A stretch of DNA of 64,000 nucleotides from Chionis minor (lineage: Eukaryota; Chordata; Aves; Charadriiformes; Chionididae), in the NCBI GenBank assembly GCA_013398295.1, contig VZSF01010137.1, positions 62,001-126,000 of the forward strand, in the 5' to 3' direction. Positions 46,424-58,498 of this stretch are shown here, one piece after another (the stretch's first letter is position 1; each line of letters begins with the position of its first letter). Under the pieces are notes generated by a model. It worked only from the letters and a program-made list of their open reading frames with translations. It did not search any database and had not been told where the DNA came from. Position numbers and translations under genes: made by a program.

Positions 46424-47110
46424 TGTCCTGGTGTGAGCGACATGGGACTAATTTCTTTCCTAGTGCTGGGAAAGCTGTGTTTGTGTCAGCCTCTGGTGTC
46501 TGAATTAATGAAGATATTCACTGTACAGCCAGCCATGGTGGGGGGGTTTCAAGGTCTCCGTGTTTTCGAGCTGGCCAGGTGCAGGGATGAAGAGCAGTGA
46601 GACCCGAGCACTTGACCCCAGCTGCCAACAGGATTATTTCATACCATGAACATCACATTCCATAGAAATTAGAAAGTCTGCTGCGAGGTGGGGGGTTTTT
46701 TTCCCCTTTGCTCACGCTTTCCCCTTGATGGCTCTCCCTTGATGATGGCGATCCAGAGGACTTCTTGCCCCGGTGCCGGATCCCTGAGCCCTTCCCTTCT
46801 TCCTGAAGCTGTAGGACTTGCAGTGTCCAGCATTTACTGTCCCCTCCTGGCAGCGCACGGCTTCCCACTGATATAGTTGGCTGAGTATAATCCTTGTACA
46901 GTATATCTGGGTATCGGGATCAATATGGGTTCCTTTGTGTTAGTACTGTTAATTATCCAGTTCTATCCTATTAAATCTGTTTATCTTTCAACCCCTGGAT
47001 TTTCTTGTTTTCTTCCCGATTCCCCTTCCTGGGTGGGGAGGGGTCATCTGGTGAGAGAATAATTGCCTAAGCGACAATAAAATGGTTATGGGTTTTCTCA
47101 AACCATAACA
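46424..47110 (+). mobile_element. Solo LTR of an ERV (687 bp)
   Basis: Begins TGTCCTGGTGTGAG and ends AAACCATAACA. The U3 words GACTAATTTCTTTCCTAGTG, TTGACCCCAGCTGCCAACAG and TTTCATACCATGAACATCAC follow the general layout of common bird TGTCCTGG-type LTRs. Flanks CCAGG (46419-46423) and CCGGG (47111-47115) look like a 5-bp target duplication with one later substitution. No internal retroviral sequence is attached. Confidence 0.75.
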
Positions 47111-47480
47111 CCGGGAAATCTTGCTTGTTTCTGTCGAGCTTTCCATAACTTTCAGTAGTATCCACTGCATTGCGGACATCTCTTGCCTGAGGAATCCCTG
47201 GAGTTACGGTCTCAGTTAAAATGTCCTGTGCAGGGAATGTTTTCTTGCTGGTCGGGGAGGAACGCGAGGTTCTCCTGTGGCTTTTCAGGTTTCTGGGCTT
47301 TTTTAAAGGTGCAGGTTCCTTGCAGCTCCAAGTCATTTACTTAAGTGTCCCTCTGGAAAGATTTGTGTGGTTGGAGCCTGAAGAGTTGGATCTCAAGCGC
47401 TTTCACCTGGTTCTGGAAGGTGACCACAAAGGTGGAAGCTGAGATGCTGTTCCCTTCCCTGCCCTGAGCTGCAGTGGAAG
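47111..47480. other. Intergenic, no gene recognised
   Basis: 370 bp between the solo LTR and a CR1 cluster. Confidence 0.55.
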
Positions 47481-47798
47481 GGATTTGAAAGATGGGCAGA
47501 CGTGGTGCTGAGGGACAGGGTTGAGTGGTGGGTTTGACACTGTTGGGTTGATGGTGGGACCACAGAATGGGCGGGGTTGGCAGGGACCTCTGAAGATCAT
47601 CCAGTCCAACCCCGTGCCAGAGCAGGGTCACCCAGAGCAGGTGGCACAGGATGGCGTCCAGGCGGGCTGGGAATGTCTCCGGAGCCAGAGACTCCACCAC
47701 CTCTCTGGGCAGCCTGTGCCAGGGCTCTGCCACCCTCAGAGGTGATGATCTCAAAGGTCCCTTCCAACCTGGACAATTCTATGACTCTGCGATTCTGT
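47481..47798 (+). mobile_element. CR1 LINE 3' end, split by a nested CR1
   Basis: Left part 47481-47561 (GGGCAGACGTGGTGCTGAGG to GGTTGATGGTGGGAC) and right part 47741-47798 (GATGATCTCAAAGGTCCCTT to the tail ATTCTATGACTCTGCGATTC). The two parts join into one continuous CR1 3' end if the middle is removed. Confidence 0.85.
47562..47740 (-). mobile_element. CR1 LINE (type C) nested in the CR1 at 47481-47798
   Basis: Minus-strand 3' fragment, with CAGAATGGGCGGGGTTGGCA at its 3' end side, the GGTCACCCAGAGCAGGTGGC phrase, and truncation in GGGCTCTGCCACCCTCAGAG. Its phrases match the 28186-28907 type rather than its host. Confidence 0.85.
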
Positions 47799-47837
47799 GT
47801 CCTGCAGCGTTTGTGCAGAAAGGCTGCACGGGGACGT

Positions 47838-47905
47838 AGAATCACAGAATCACCCAGGTTGGAAGGGACCTTTGAGATCATGGAGTCCAACCATCAACCC
47901 AACAC
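47838..47905 (-). mobile_element. CR1 LINE 3' terminus, about 68 bp
   Basis: GTAGAATCACAGAATCACCC followed by GGTTGGAAGGGACCTTTGAG and GGAGTCCAACCATCAACCC, the 3' tail of a bird CR1 in minus orientation; extremely short. Confidence 0.85.
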
Positions 47906-50900
47906 ATCCCACCGTAAATGCAGGAACCTGCGGACGGCGTGAACCGAAATGGGCCCTGAAGGGTGCGTAGAAGGGCCAGGTACGAGAGCCTGGTCGTGCC
48001 AGCACCACCACTCCTGAAGGGAACAGGTACTGGGTGCCAGAGTGACGTGACACTTTTATTAGCCAGAATTTAAGAAGGGAAGCGGGAACAATATTAAACT
48101 TATCAATGCCCTGGAAGAGTAAGAGCCCAAGAGGAAAAAAGATGACATTTGGCTGCGGTGTCGGACAAGAGTGAGTGCGAGCGATGGCTGATAAAGCCGA
48201 CAGCTCTGAAGTGCAATTCCGGTCTGAAAAATTGCCTTGTGATAACGACGGGGTGAGGTTCGAGGTGGCACGTATCCCTGGGTTTTAGCGTAGATTTTTT
48301 TCTAACTGCCATCCCTGGAAACGCAGCCTGAACTCTCAGAGCAAGCTCCAGCTCAAGCCATTAATAAAAGCTGTGACACTTCTTAATTTCAGTAGCGGCG
48401 GCTTAGTGGTGACCTCTGGGGTAGAACAGACCTCCTTTCAGTCTCAGCTACGCAAAAACCACCAAGTTCGTAGAAATAAAACTCACTGAAAACTTATTTT
48501 TGTCACTGATGTCAGCAGCTAGAGCTTTGAGCGCGTGCAGGGAGCAGACCTGCTGAGTCAGGTAGAGCCCTTTCACAAAATCGCTTTTCAGAGGAAAAAA
48601 GACTCTTCTGAGAAGATGTAAGAATTCCGTGAAGATCCAAACTTCAGTGTCGGGGTCAACCAGAAGAAAAAATGCAGTAAAAAGAAGGCAGATAGCTACG
48701 AGATGTAGTGGGGCTGCCAGCACTAGAGGGAAAAGAGCAAGAGCCGGAATGATCTCGGAAGCTTGTTTCCGGGCCCGGGGGAGAGCCGCTGCCGCACGAA
48801 CTGCTGCATTCGTTGGGAAAAGCCCCTTTTGTGTGCGGCGCGAGGAGCTGCACGCTGCTAAAAACCTTATTGTTGTCCAAATTCCTGTTGAATTTGGAGT
48901 GCCATGAGAGAGGAGTGTGGTGCCGGTAAGGAAATGTGGAATGTTGGAAGCCGCAGCAATAAGCCATTTGCGCCAGCGTGGAGAAATGGAGCTGAAAAGC
49001 ATTTGAGCCTGTGGACTTTGGGGTCATACGGACTGAAAAGGGCTGGCTACGGGTTCAGTAACAACAGAGAATTTTGGAACAGGTTCAGATAAAAGGTGGC
49101 GAAGGGGAGCGGCTCCCCAGATCCAGTAAGTCCGTAGTGCTGCAGTAACGTCCCAGCTCTCGGGAAGGAGCACGGAGCGGCTGGTGGGGCCTGGCTGGGG
49201 TCTGATGTGGCAGGTGACCGCTGTGTCTCCTACTTGGGGACCTCATTGAGTACTGGGCAGTCCTGGCTTGGGACACTCTCCACCCTTCCCTGCTCCTTCC
49301 CGTGCCCCCCTGGCCTCGGACCGGACGGCACAACCGCCAGCGCAGCTGTGCTTGGGGGCAGCAGATGGATCCAGCATCCAAAAACCAAACAAACCCCCCC
49401 ACATGCCTCGAAGAAACCAAAAATGCCAGGCGGAGACCTGCTCCAGGGGGTCCCTGGCAAGCTGGTGGGACAGGAGGGGAGAACTGGGAGCTCGAGGTGC
49501 CGGGTGAAGCCGCAGCATCCCAAGGAGGCAGCGGGGAAGGGAGAAGGACAGGCGGTGCCAGCGCCTGCGGCGTCAGCCGGGCTGTGCGGCGAGGCTGGGT
49601 TGCTTAGCAATGAGAGGAGGCCCGCGTAGAGCAGCGGAATAAATAACGTTCTCACAGCCACAGCCCTAAAATCTTCCCTTCTTTCCTAGGCTTTCGCTGC
49701 GTCCGAAGTCAACACGCTGCTCCTGAAATCGGAGGGTCCTCCTGACGGACTCCCGCGGGCTGGGATGCGGCCGGTCCCCGGCACGGGGCGGCTTTCTGGC
49801 GCCAGCCTCTCCAACGGAGCCTCTCCAGAGGCACCGGTGGGCACTCAAGCTCTCCTGCAAGCACCCGTTTCTGTCCCTTTCAGGTTTTTGGTGTTTCTGC
49901 GTCTCGGGTGGCTGCAGCTCAATTTCTGCTTTTTTTCATGGAGCGCATCTCGGGCATCAGGAGCGCTCGTCCGAAACGTCCTTTAAATATGGTGTGATGG
50001 AAAGCCATTGCCTGGATGCTCGTACGCTGTGGAGCTTCGGAGCATCTGAAATTGGGGCAATTTAGGAATACCAAAATCCCTTCTGGCTTAACGGCGCATT
50101 TACCCAACGTCTCACGACTGAGGCTGGGTGACTTGCAGTTGGGTAAATCGCTGGTGTGTAAGCCACTCCGTTGACATTATTCAGATGGAAGTCTGGAACT
50201 GCGAGCTTTGTTTTCTTGCGTCGTTGTAGCCGAGACCGTAATGGGCCCCCAGCGCACTCTGAGCTGTAGAAAATCTAATTAAAGGGAAAATACTTTGCCG
50301 TGCGCCTACAAGATTCACAGCAGAACTGCTTGATGTCTTCGGTGTTTGGCTTTTTCTTTCCTGACGCTTGGCAGAGACGGTGCCCCCAGGGGAGACCCTT
50401 CGCTCCCCCGTCCCAGGGGCAAGGGGGCTGCAAGGCAGAGAGCCTCGGAGCACGGAGCCGCCGCTCTTTCCACGCCTAATCCCACTGAACTTCCTCAGGC
50501 GTCTGTCTTTGTTATGCCTGCTTGCGGTGTAATATTTAGGAAGATGTAATTAAAAAACCATCTCGACTGATAATGTACTTAAATCAAAGCGTTCTATCCA
50601 CAGTGCCGCCTTCTCCGGAGGATGATGGGGGTGATAGGGTGTTACCTATGGCTGCCCCGGGCTTGGAGTGGGGGTCACCCTTGCGATGCTCCAGTCGCTC
50701 GGCCTCAGCCGCTCACGGCCTTCCCCCCAGCGCTGTCCCGTGGGAAAACCCGCTAATGGCAAAGTAGCTGGGGCAGGAGGGCTTTACTGGTGGTCGGGTT
50801 GTCTGTGTATGTCTGGAAAAGGAGAAAAATAGTAATCGTGTAACCCCCCCCTCACCTGGAGGTTATGAGAAAGTAAAAAGCAAAGCCCAGAGACAGTGGA

Positions 50901-51372
50901 GCAGGGGCTGAGAACAAGCCAGGGGAAGAGATTTGGGCTGAATGTGGGCTGAGCCTGTGGGTAACGCTGTGTCCAGGGGAAAAAAGTTGTGAATTGAAAA
51001 CACCCTCAAAGCTGCCTCTTCCTGGTGACCCTCCCTGGCCGGGGCAGCACCCCGCTGGCTCATGGCAAGGAGCCAACGTGAGACAAGCAGGTTTTGGTGT
51101 ATAAATCTGTCCTGAGTGCACTGCTCGGGTGTTAGCAGTGTCTACAGAATATATTCAGTATATATCAGACACACTCGCTGTATGCTGAGCGTATCGTCAC
51201 CTTGGCTGTAGGCGGTGCAGAATGCCCAGAACGTCTTCCTCTCGGGTCTCCAGCAGAAGGACCAAGCCTTCTCCAGCAGGGACAGGAGCACCTGCACAAA
51301 GCCTGTGGCTTCCGCTTCCCAGTAAAACAGCTGGCTGGGCTTAGAGAGAGGTCTGGTAGCAGTGGTGTCATT
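47906..51372. other. Intergenic, 3.5 kb without a recognised gene
   Basis: Mixed composition, with a GC-rich patch at 49090-49630 that opens many overlapping frames on both strands. None resembles a known protein; the 184-codon minus-strand frame at 48448-49002 also has no recognised domain. Confidence 0.55.
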
Positions 51373-51790
51373 GTAGAATCACAGAATCACAGAACGGTTT
51401 GGGTGGGAAGGGACCTTAAAGACCATCTATTCCCACCCCCTGCCCTGGGCAGGGACACCTCCCACCACACCAGGCTGCTCCCAGCCCCGTCCAACCTGGC
51501 CTTGAACCTCCAGGGATGGGGCAGCCACAGCTGCTCTGGGCAACCCCGGCCAGGGGCTCACCGCCCTCACAGCCAGGAATTTCTGCCCAACAGCTCATCT
51601 CAATCTCCCCCTGATCCCGAGTCCCTCCCCAGCTTTCCTGGAGCCCCTTTCAGACCCTGGCAGGGGCTGGAAGGTCTCCCCGGAGCCTTCTCTTCTCCAG
51701 GCTGAACCCCCCCAGCTCTCCCAGCCTGTCCTCCCAGCAGAGGGGCTCCCGGCCTCCCGGCATCTCCGGGGCTTCCTCTGCCTCCACTCC
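51373..51790 (-). mobile_element. CR1 LINE (type B) with internal deletion
   Basis: Minus-strand copy with doubled tail repeat (GATTCTGTGATTCTA). Compared with 25991-26549 it lacks about 44 bp between CAATCTCCC and CTGATCCCGAG near 51600-51615. Confidence 0.92.
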
Positions 51791-54700
51791 AAAGAAACAT
51801 GTCCAAGAAACATTATGTCTGTCGGTGTGAAGAGGTGGGTCAGGACAAGTGAACGTTTCCCACTCCCGATGAGGAAGGCTTGGACGTGGGTGTTTGCCAT
51901 CAGCTGCCCCTTTTGATGGCACAGCGGGGCCATTGCTTTCACTGCAATAACGTGCCTCTTCCGCACCGCTGTTGGGGCCTTCCACCCCAAATCCACCTGT
52001 GTACGTTGGGCTGTCCGGAGCACGGCATTCCCTGGACACTGCCGGGACACGACCAATGAAGCCACCCAAGCAGGAGGTGCTACTGCACTGGTGGAGGAGA
52101 AAGGCTCATCCCTGATGCTGTGGATGCCATCAGCTGCCAGCGCTGTTAAACTTCATGGCGTGTGATTAACTCAGCCTTGCAACAGGTTTTGTTGGGATTA
52201 TTTTGTCCTCTAACAAAAATCTTTGCTAGCCGGGAAAATACCCGTGACGCAGAACCAGCTCCAGCTTTGCCGGAGGTTTCTGGACTCCTCTTCCGTGTCT
52301 CCCGTCATGAGACAGCTGGTGTCCAGAATGGACAGCAAACCCTGCGACGTGTGTCCCTCCTGATGCAGGGACTGGATTCCTGAGCAGTGTAGAATAGGTG
52401 GAGCAATTGCTTTGGCAGTCTATTTTTAACAGAATTATTTTTATTAGAAATCTAAGTCCTTAAGACATGGAAATTTAATAAAGCAGTAAAATAATGACAT
52501 AGAATATACGTTTATATTTTCAGATATGTTATTTCTAAGGTGTTTTCAAAGTATTGTTTATCAGCATCTGTTGGTCTAAACCTATATTTGAAATCTAAAT
52601 TATTAAAAATTCCAAGTGGTGGAATTTGAATTTAGTATTTTACTTGCTCAGCATGCGCCAGAGCTCTTGGATCGCCTGTGACGACGGTCAGGAGTGTCTC
52701 TGAACCCTGGGGCGTGCGGAACGGAGAAGCAGTGCCATTTGAGGCTAACTTGGGTTTCTTTGACACGACGAGTCCGCGCCGAAATAGATGTTTTCTGGGA
52801 GATCAAAGCTGGGAGAGCACCTTCTGCACCTTCAGAAGAGGCCCATCGGCTCTCGGGGCGTTTGCAGTCTGCTGCTTCATTTTGTGCATATATTCTGCCT
52901 GGTGGAGATTTCCTGGGGTCAAGCAATTTGCTGTTCTTGAGTTCCGTAAACAGCTTGCTGTGCAATTTGCCTTTTTATGCTTCCTTTTTTTGGAAGGCTG
53001 ATTGCTATGTCTGGATATTTCTTTGTTGTAGCTATTTTCTGATCTTTTGCCGCGCGCAGGGTTTCATTTTCTGTGTTTCCTTTAACTGATGTGCCACAAA
53101 TGAACTTTGTTCTTTATTGTCAGAATCCTGCGAAACTATTTTAGGTGAAACAATGGGAAGAATGCGTCCGCGCGGCTGCAGAGCACCCGCAAGCGCGGTG
53201 TCTTGGCCTCTCTCTAGCACATCTGTACCTCTTGGCACTCGGGGAGGAGGTAGAAGGATGGACCCCAAACTGAAAAATTAAATGCTTTGTATAGACTCCA
53301 TTGTGTAGAGTCATCTGTATTCACTGAAAATCGGATGCTGTTTTGTTTTACTAGCTGGATGAGGTGTTAAATCTTGATCTTTTTTCGCATGAAAATGTCC
53401 ATGAAATTTTCCCTTGGTTCGGGGTAGTTAAAAAAAACCCAAACATTTGAAACTATTAAGTTCAGACTCTTGGTTTAAGCTGCAAGAGCTGGATTTCAGA
53501 GCCAATTAGGATTATTATTATTATTATTGATAGATGAACGGCGTAGAAGCATAACCGTGGATTGAGTAAGAGGAGTAGTATGTTTGTTTGTGTAAAAGAG
53601 GCTGATATTGCGACCTGCTTAATAACTACAGCTCAGCCGAGCTGATTTAATAGCTGATCATTAAAGTCTGTGGTGCCACAGAGCAGCCCTGTGGGACTGC
53701 AGTATTTTCTCATCCCGTGCTCTGATTCGGCCACCACACGTTGGGAAGGATTTAAGTCATGCCAAATGCTTGTCTTTAACCTGTCGTGAGGTGCCTACAG
53801 AGGGAACTTGAGATGCCTCCTTGGGAAGCTGCTTGGTTCCTGCCTCTCCTGGTGGTTCCTCCGAGATGTGCGACCGGTAATTAGAGGGAAACGAAGGGCT
53901 GGAGCGAGGTTGACTCCGGGAAGAGCTCAGCCACACACGGGGTTTTAAAATGAGCTAAATTTAAGAATGAAGTGTGAAGCTAAACTTCTGCTCATGTGGT
54001 GCTTTGAAGATACGTTAAGCCCTGGGTAGTACTACGTCTCCGGAAAATGGATTTGGATATTTCCTTTCTGTAAGTAGAATACTCTCTGCAGTTCAGTTTT
54101 CTGCTGTATAGTATTTATCTTCCCTAATTCCTTTCCTTACAAGATGGCACTATTTTTAAATGAGGCTTTTATTTCCCTAATTAACCATGTAATGATTGCT
54201 TTTCTGTTTCTCCGTTTTGTTGATACATTTGAAGGCATCTCATTCAAGTTTTGTTTCCGCCCTGGCATTCCTACAACTTCCAGAATTACAGCCAAAGTTT
54301 TCCAGATAATAAAAAGTTTCCCTGCTGAAGACTTCTCCTTGGAAATAAGCCAGGTAAAATTCACCTGTGGGGAAGGTAGTCGGCACCTCTCAGAGCTTCA
54401 GAGCAGCTCCCAGTTTGGTTGCTCAGCAGGAATATTATCCTTGGAATAAAATGAGTTTTCTGCAACTCCTGCTGGTCTAGAAGCCACCCAGAGACCTTTC
54501 CATCTTAGCTGTGGGTTTGCTGGCAAGAAGCAGCCCGTCTCTCGACTTCCTCTTTTCATTTACTCGGGAGTTATCCCAGCTGCACGGTGATCCAGGCAAA
54601 ATCTTCTCAACACCAGTGTCGCTTCCCCACAAGACCATCCCAATTAGCCCGTGCCTTTTTGTACTGAACACCACTTACAGCAAGTTGCCCTCAACTCTTC

Positions 54701-55876
54701 ACGGATTTTATTTATTTATTTATTTTAAATTTGGGAAAAGGAGCTCAGCTTTGGTGCTGCCGTGTATTTCCACCCGTGTCCAGCTGTGCACAGCGCGGTG
54801 GATCACTCGTAGCAACCAGAGTTGCCCAAAGCTGCCGCGGTGAAGGTGCTTGGCAGCACAACGGGGTCGCCATGGGAAAAGGAGAGCCCCAAGGAGGAGA
54901 AAATACGGGGGACACCCTTAAACCCACCGTTGTGACGGTGCGTGGACTTCAGGTGCCTAAAAGGAAGGTAAAGGTGTCAGAGCAGAAGGGTGCTGGAAAA
55001 GCAGAGGTAGGAACCGCGCGAGGAAGCTGATGAAGGAGAGACCTTACGCGGGTCTTTGGAGGGTGCTGCGAGGACAAGGAGATTTTGCATATTAAGGAGT
55101 TTGCTACGGGGAAGAACTGATCTTCCTTCGGGAAAACTTAAGGTGGCTATTAATAGATCTCTTTTTTGTGCTGGGGTTTGGTATTAACTTCCAACAACCT
55201 GAGAGTGCTTTGCAAAAATTGTTTTGAAAACTTCGCCTGCATTCCTGCCCTTTCCTTCCCACTGCTTCGTTGTGCTGCTCTTTGTGAATAACGTGACAAA
55301 ACTGTTAAAATAAGAATGAAATTTTTGAATAAACCTCATAACTTTGCTGTGAGTGATGTTTTTCTTCCAAACTGGAATGATCACTTGTCTGAGCATCCCT
55401 GATCTGATGTTTGCAGCACCGTGGCTATCTGCTGAGTTATTTAAGGCAGCGCTGCCGAGCTGAGCCTACAGCCGCGGCTCTGGCGAGCCGGGTGGCGAGC
55501 ACCGGCTTTGGGAAGGTTGCCAACAGAGGGATGGGAAATGTCCGGGGAATCAATCAAACCAGAAAAGCATCTCCTCTTGAACGGCAAGAAGGGTGAAGGC
55601 ATGAAATGGGTTGGTTTTCCCTCCCTGCTTTAATGGTGTCCCCCTGCCTATTGCGCCTTCTCCTGGCCCCCCCAGTGCATCGGCAGCCTTCAGGTGTCCT
55701 GCTGTGGGTGTGCGGCAGCGCACGGGCTCGTTGCTGTTTGGGCACGCGTTGTTTCATGTCTCCTTTCATGCTCTGAGGAGCACCGGTCTCCCTGGTCCTC
55801 CCTCAGCCTGGCCACCAGCACCACCTTGAAAGAAGCCAACCAGCTTATGGAAGGACCAGGTGGGTGGCAATTGTTA
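51791..55876. other. Intergenic, 4.1 kb without a recognised gene
   Basis: Contains a short (ATT)n run at 53511-53527 and a TTTA run at 54707-54726. No exon or mobile element recognised. Confidence 0.55.
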
Positions 55877-56202
55877 AGAATCAGAGAATCACAGAATCAC
55901 TTGGGTTGGAAGAGACCTTCAAGATCATCGAGTCCAACCAGAAACCTACACTGCCAAAACCCCCCCTAACCCATGTCCCTCAGCACCACGTCTGCCCGGC
56001 TTTTAAATACCTCCAGGGACGGCGATTCCACCACCTCCCTGGGCAGCCTGTGCCAATGCCTGAGAACCCTTTCCATAAAGAAGTTTTTCCTCATATCCAA
56101 CCTAAACCTCCCCTGGCACAACTGGAGGCCATTTCCTCTTGTCCTGTGGCTTGTTCCTTGGGAGAAGAGATTGACCCCACCTGGCTACAACCTCCTTTCA
56201 GG
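55877..56202 (-). mobile_element. CR1 LINE, 5'-truncated (type A)
   Basis: Nearly the same sequence and truncation point as 8524-8880, with tail repeats on the plus strand AGAATCAGAGAATCACAGAA. Ends at CCTCCTTTCAGG. Confidence 0.93.
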
Positions 56203-57089
56203 TTAAGCGACGCTTACTCCAGCTGTACTTACAAGGCAACCAGCTGTTTTCACAAACAGGTGTGTGTTCTACCCAGAAACGACTGGAAGCATCCGGAACC
56301 TTCCCAGGAAAAACCGCATTTGGTGAAACAGCCCAAAACCTTGAGATGCGGGAACTGCTGCGGGTCATTCCCAGCGTCCCCCAGAGGATACAGAGCGCCG
56401 CCCGCTGCTTCAGACAGATGCTTTTTTTCTGTTTTTTCCACCCTGAAAAATATCTCATTAAGTACAGTGGCTGTTTCCGCTTCAGAAATTGGGAGCGAGC
56501 TGGGCTGGCACCGCGCACGGGGTAACCTGCGGCTGTCGGGGAAGGTTCTCCTTGCCCAGTTGGCGCGTCGGGGTGGCAGAGCGGTGACACTGGTCTGTAG
56601 AACGTGCCTGTAGCTGGGAGACAAAATGCTCTAAAAAGTAGGTTTTGGGAGAAGCCCTGGTTGTCTTGTGTCAGTAGCCGTTAGCCTCACCGATAACGTT
56701 TCAACGAAAAGAGCAGGATTTTAAGGTCGGATGTTGGAAAACCGCAGCAGGAAGCCTGGCGGTGAGGATCCTGGCCGGTTGTACTGGGTGGAATTAACTG
56801 TGGGCAGCTTGTGCCCACCTTGGCTTGCTGGGGGGGTGCTTGGAGGTCTCCTTCCCTCTGGATCTGCTTCTTTCCTAGGTGACACCCAAGCAGCAGAGTG
56901 ACACAACGCTGCCCGCTTACGTCTGCCTAAAGCGGCCGCTGTCTCCTTGCTGACAGATCCGTGGCATCTTATTTGAGAAGGAATTGGATTTTTATTCTCC
57001 CTTAGGCAGGAACGGATGTGGATCTGGAGGAGAAGTCTATGAGAGCGCCTGTATTTTAAATTTCGGGTACCAAACGCAACAAAGGGCTG

Positions 57090-57300
57090 GCAGAAGCCGC
57101 GATGCTGTTGTTCGCACGCGGTGGAAGCAGCCCCCGCAGGAGGGGGGCTGGCGAGGGGGCTGGGTGGAGCGGAGCGGTGCGAAGCGCCATCGGTGGGGCG
57201 GCGTCGCTCCGCGGGTCCTCAGGAAACGCACGAGGAGGGCGCGGGAGCGTGAGGGCGGCTCGGGGTGCTGCGGAACCTGGAAGCGGAAAAAAACCCCCCC
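57090..57300. promoter_or_regulatory. Small CpG-rich patch (orphan CpG island candidate)
   Basis: About 210 bp dense in CpG (CGCACGCGG, GCGGCGTCGCTCCGCGGGTC, GGAGGGCGCGGGAGCG) in otherwise average DNA, ending in an A7-C12 homopolymer pair. It is not a CR1 or LTR that I recognise. No downstream exon was identified, so promoter function is a guess. Confidence 0.4.
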
Positions 57301-57625
57301 CCCCAAGGTGCCGCTTGTTGAGCAGGGTGTTCACCAGGATCTGGTCCTCGGCAGGGTTTGTCACCGCTGCTTGGCAGAGCATCCAGGAGGGGCTGGGAGT
57401 GTCAAAAAATAGCGTGAATTCAGAAAAGGCGTGTTTTAAAATTACAGACCAGCTAGGCAACAAAAAGTACACAGCCCATCCCCGGCTTCAGCTGTTTGTT
57501 TGATACTTCAGCCAAAACCGGCTTCGTTAGGCAAAATGAAATACTGTAGGCGGTTAATCCTAAACCCACCAGGGATCCTGAGCAAAATGGCAGCACGAGG
57601 CAGACACAGCAGTGTGGGAGCATCT

Positions 57626-57677
57626 GTTGCCATGCCAACCTCTTAATTTAAAGCGATCGCAGAGCAGATGCGATCGC
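57626..57677. promoter_or_regulatory. Near-consensus RFX X-box and twin GCGATCGC palindromes
   Basis: GTTGCCATGCCAAC (57626-57639) matches the palindromic RFX X-box GTTGCCATGGCAAC except for one base. GCGATCGC occurs at 57653-57660 and 57670-57677, 17 bp apart. Function is not shown by sequence alone. Confidence 0.35.
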
Positions 57678-58498
57678 ATCATAAATATAGGTTTACCTTG
57701 TAGTAGCGACGCTGCTCGAGACGTTAGGTTTGCCCGTGTGCCGGAATGCCGGGGACCTGAAGCACGCAGCATAAATCAAAGTGCCGTCATCGGCTGTGTT
57801 TATCTTTCACGAAATAAGAATAAGGCTTCCTTGGACTTACTGCTTTGCATGAAAAGTAATGAGTTTCAGGTTTTTTCCCCAGAACGTACCTTTGCACATT
57901 GCCCTCCTGGGTGCCCACCCCCTCCCCACCGCGGTGTGCTCCGTGCCCCCAGCTCCGCTGCCTGGCACGCTGGCACTCGGCTCCTTGGGAGCATCGGTTG
58001 CTTTCTTGTTGTTTGAGAGATTTTTCTGCTCGCTGAGCCGACAGCCTGCGGGCGAGGTGTATTTGCGAGTCAGAGCTGCAAACAGACAACCTGGCGGCGC
58101 GAGAGGGAGCGCGTGGGAAAAGGCTCAGAGCTGCCGCTGGCAGGGGTTTGGGTCGCTCCGCACACGTTCTGGGAAACTGGTGGTGTTTATTCCGGCTTCC
58201 ATTGTATTGTTTCTCAGCCTGAGATGGTATTTTGGATGGGACAAGACACAGGGACGCATTTTAGGTTTAAAAAAATGAATGAATACCCACCTCTAGCTTG
58301 AGGGGAATGGCAGTGACTGGAAAGCGTGTGATGGATGAGTGCTAATTAAAGGAACGAAGCTCAGCCACATGTGGTCAGTCCCACCGAGGAGCCGCTCCGA
58401 GGGGAGCACAGCACCTGGCCCATGCATGGGTTACAGGACGGCAGCTGTAAGCTTGTTAGAGGGATTAATTGAGGTTAGGTTTCCTTCCGCTCCTCATA

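Larger units (their letters stand above)
56203..58498. other. Intergenic, containing a CpG-rich patch
   Basis: No coding exon recognised. Holds the CpG-rich patch at 57090-57300 and the X-box/GCGATCGC cluster at 57626-57677. Confidence 0.55.

Noticed and set aside
48448..49002. 184-codon minus-strand frame with a hydrophobic middle
   Set aside because: No recognised domain, no supporting splice structure, and overlapping frames on the other strand. Kept out as unsupported, although conservation in other birds would change this.
49085..49661. GC-rich patch with several long frames on both strands
   Set aside because: Frames of similar length in nearly every phase indicate composition bias; no family words recognised.
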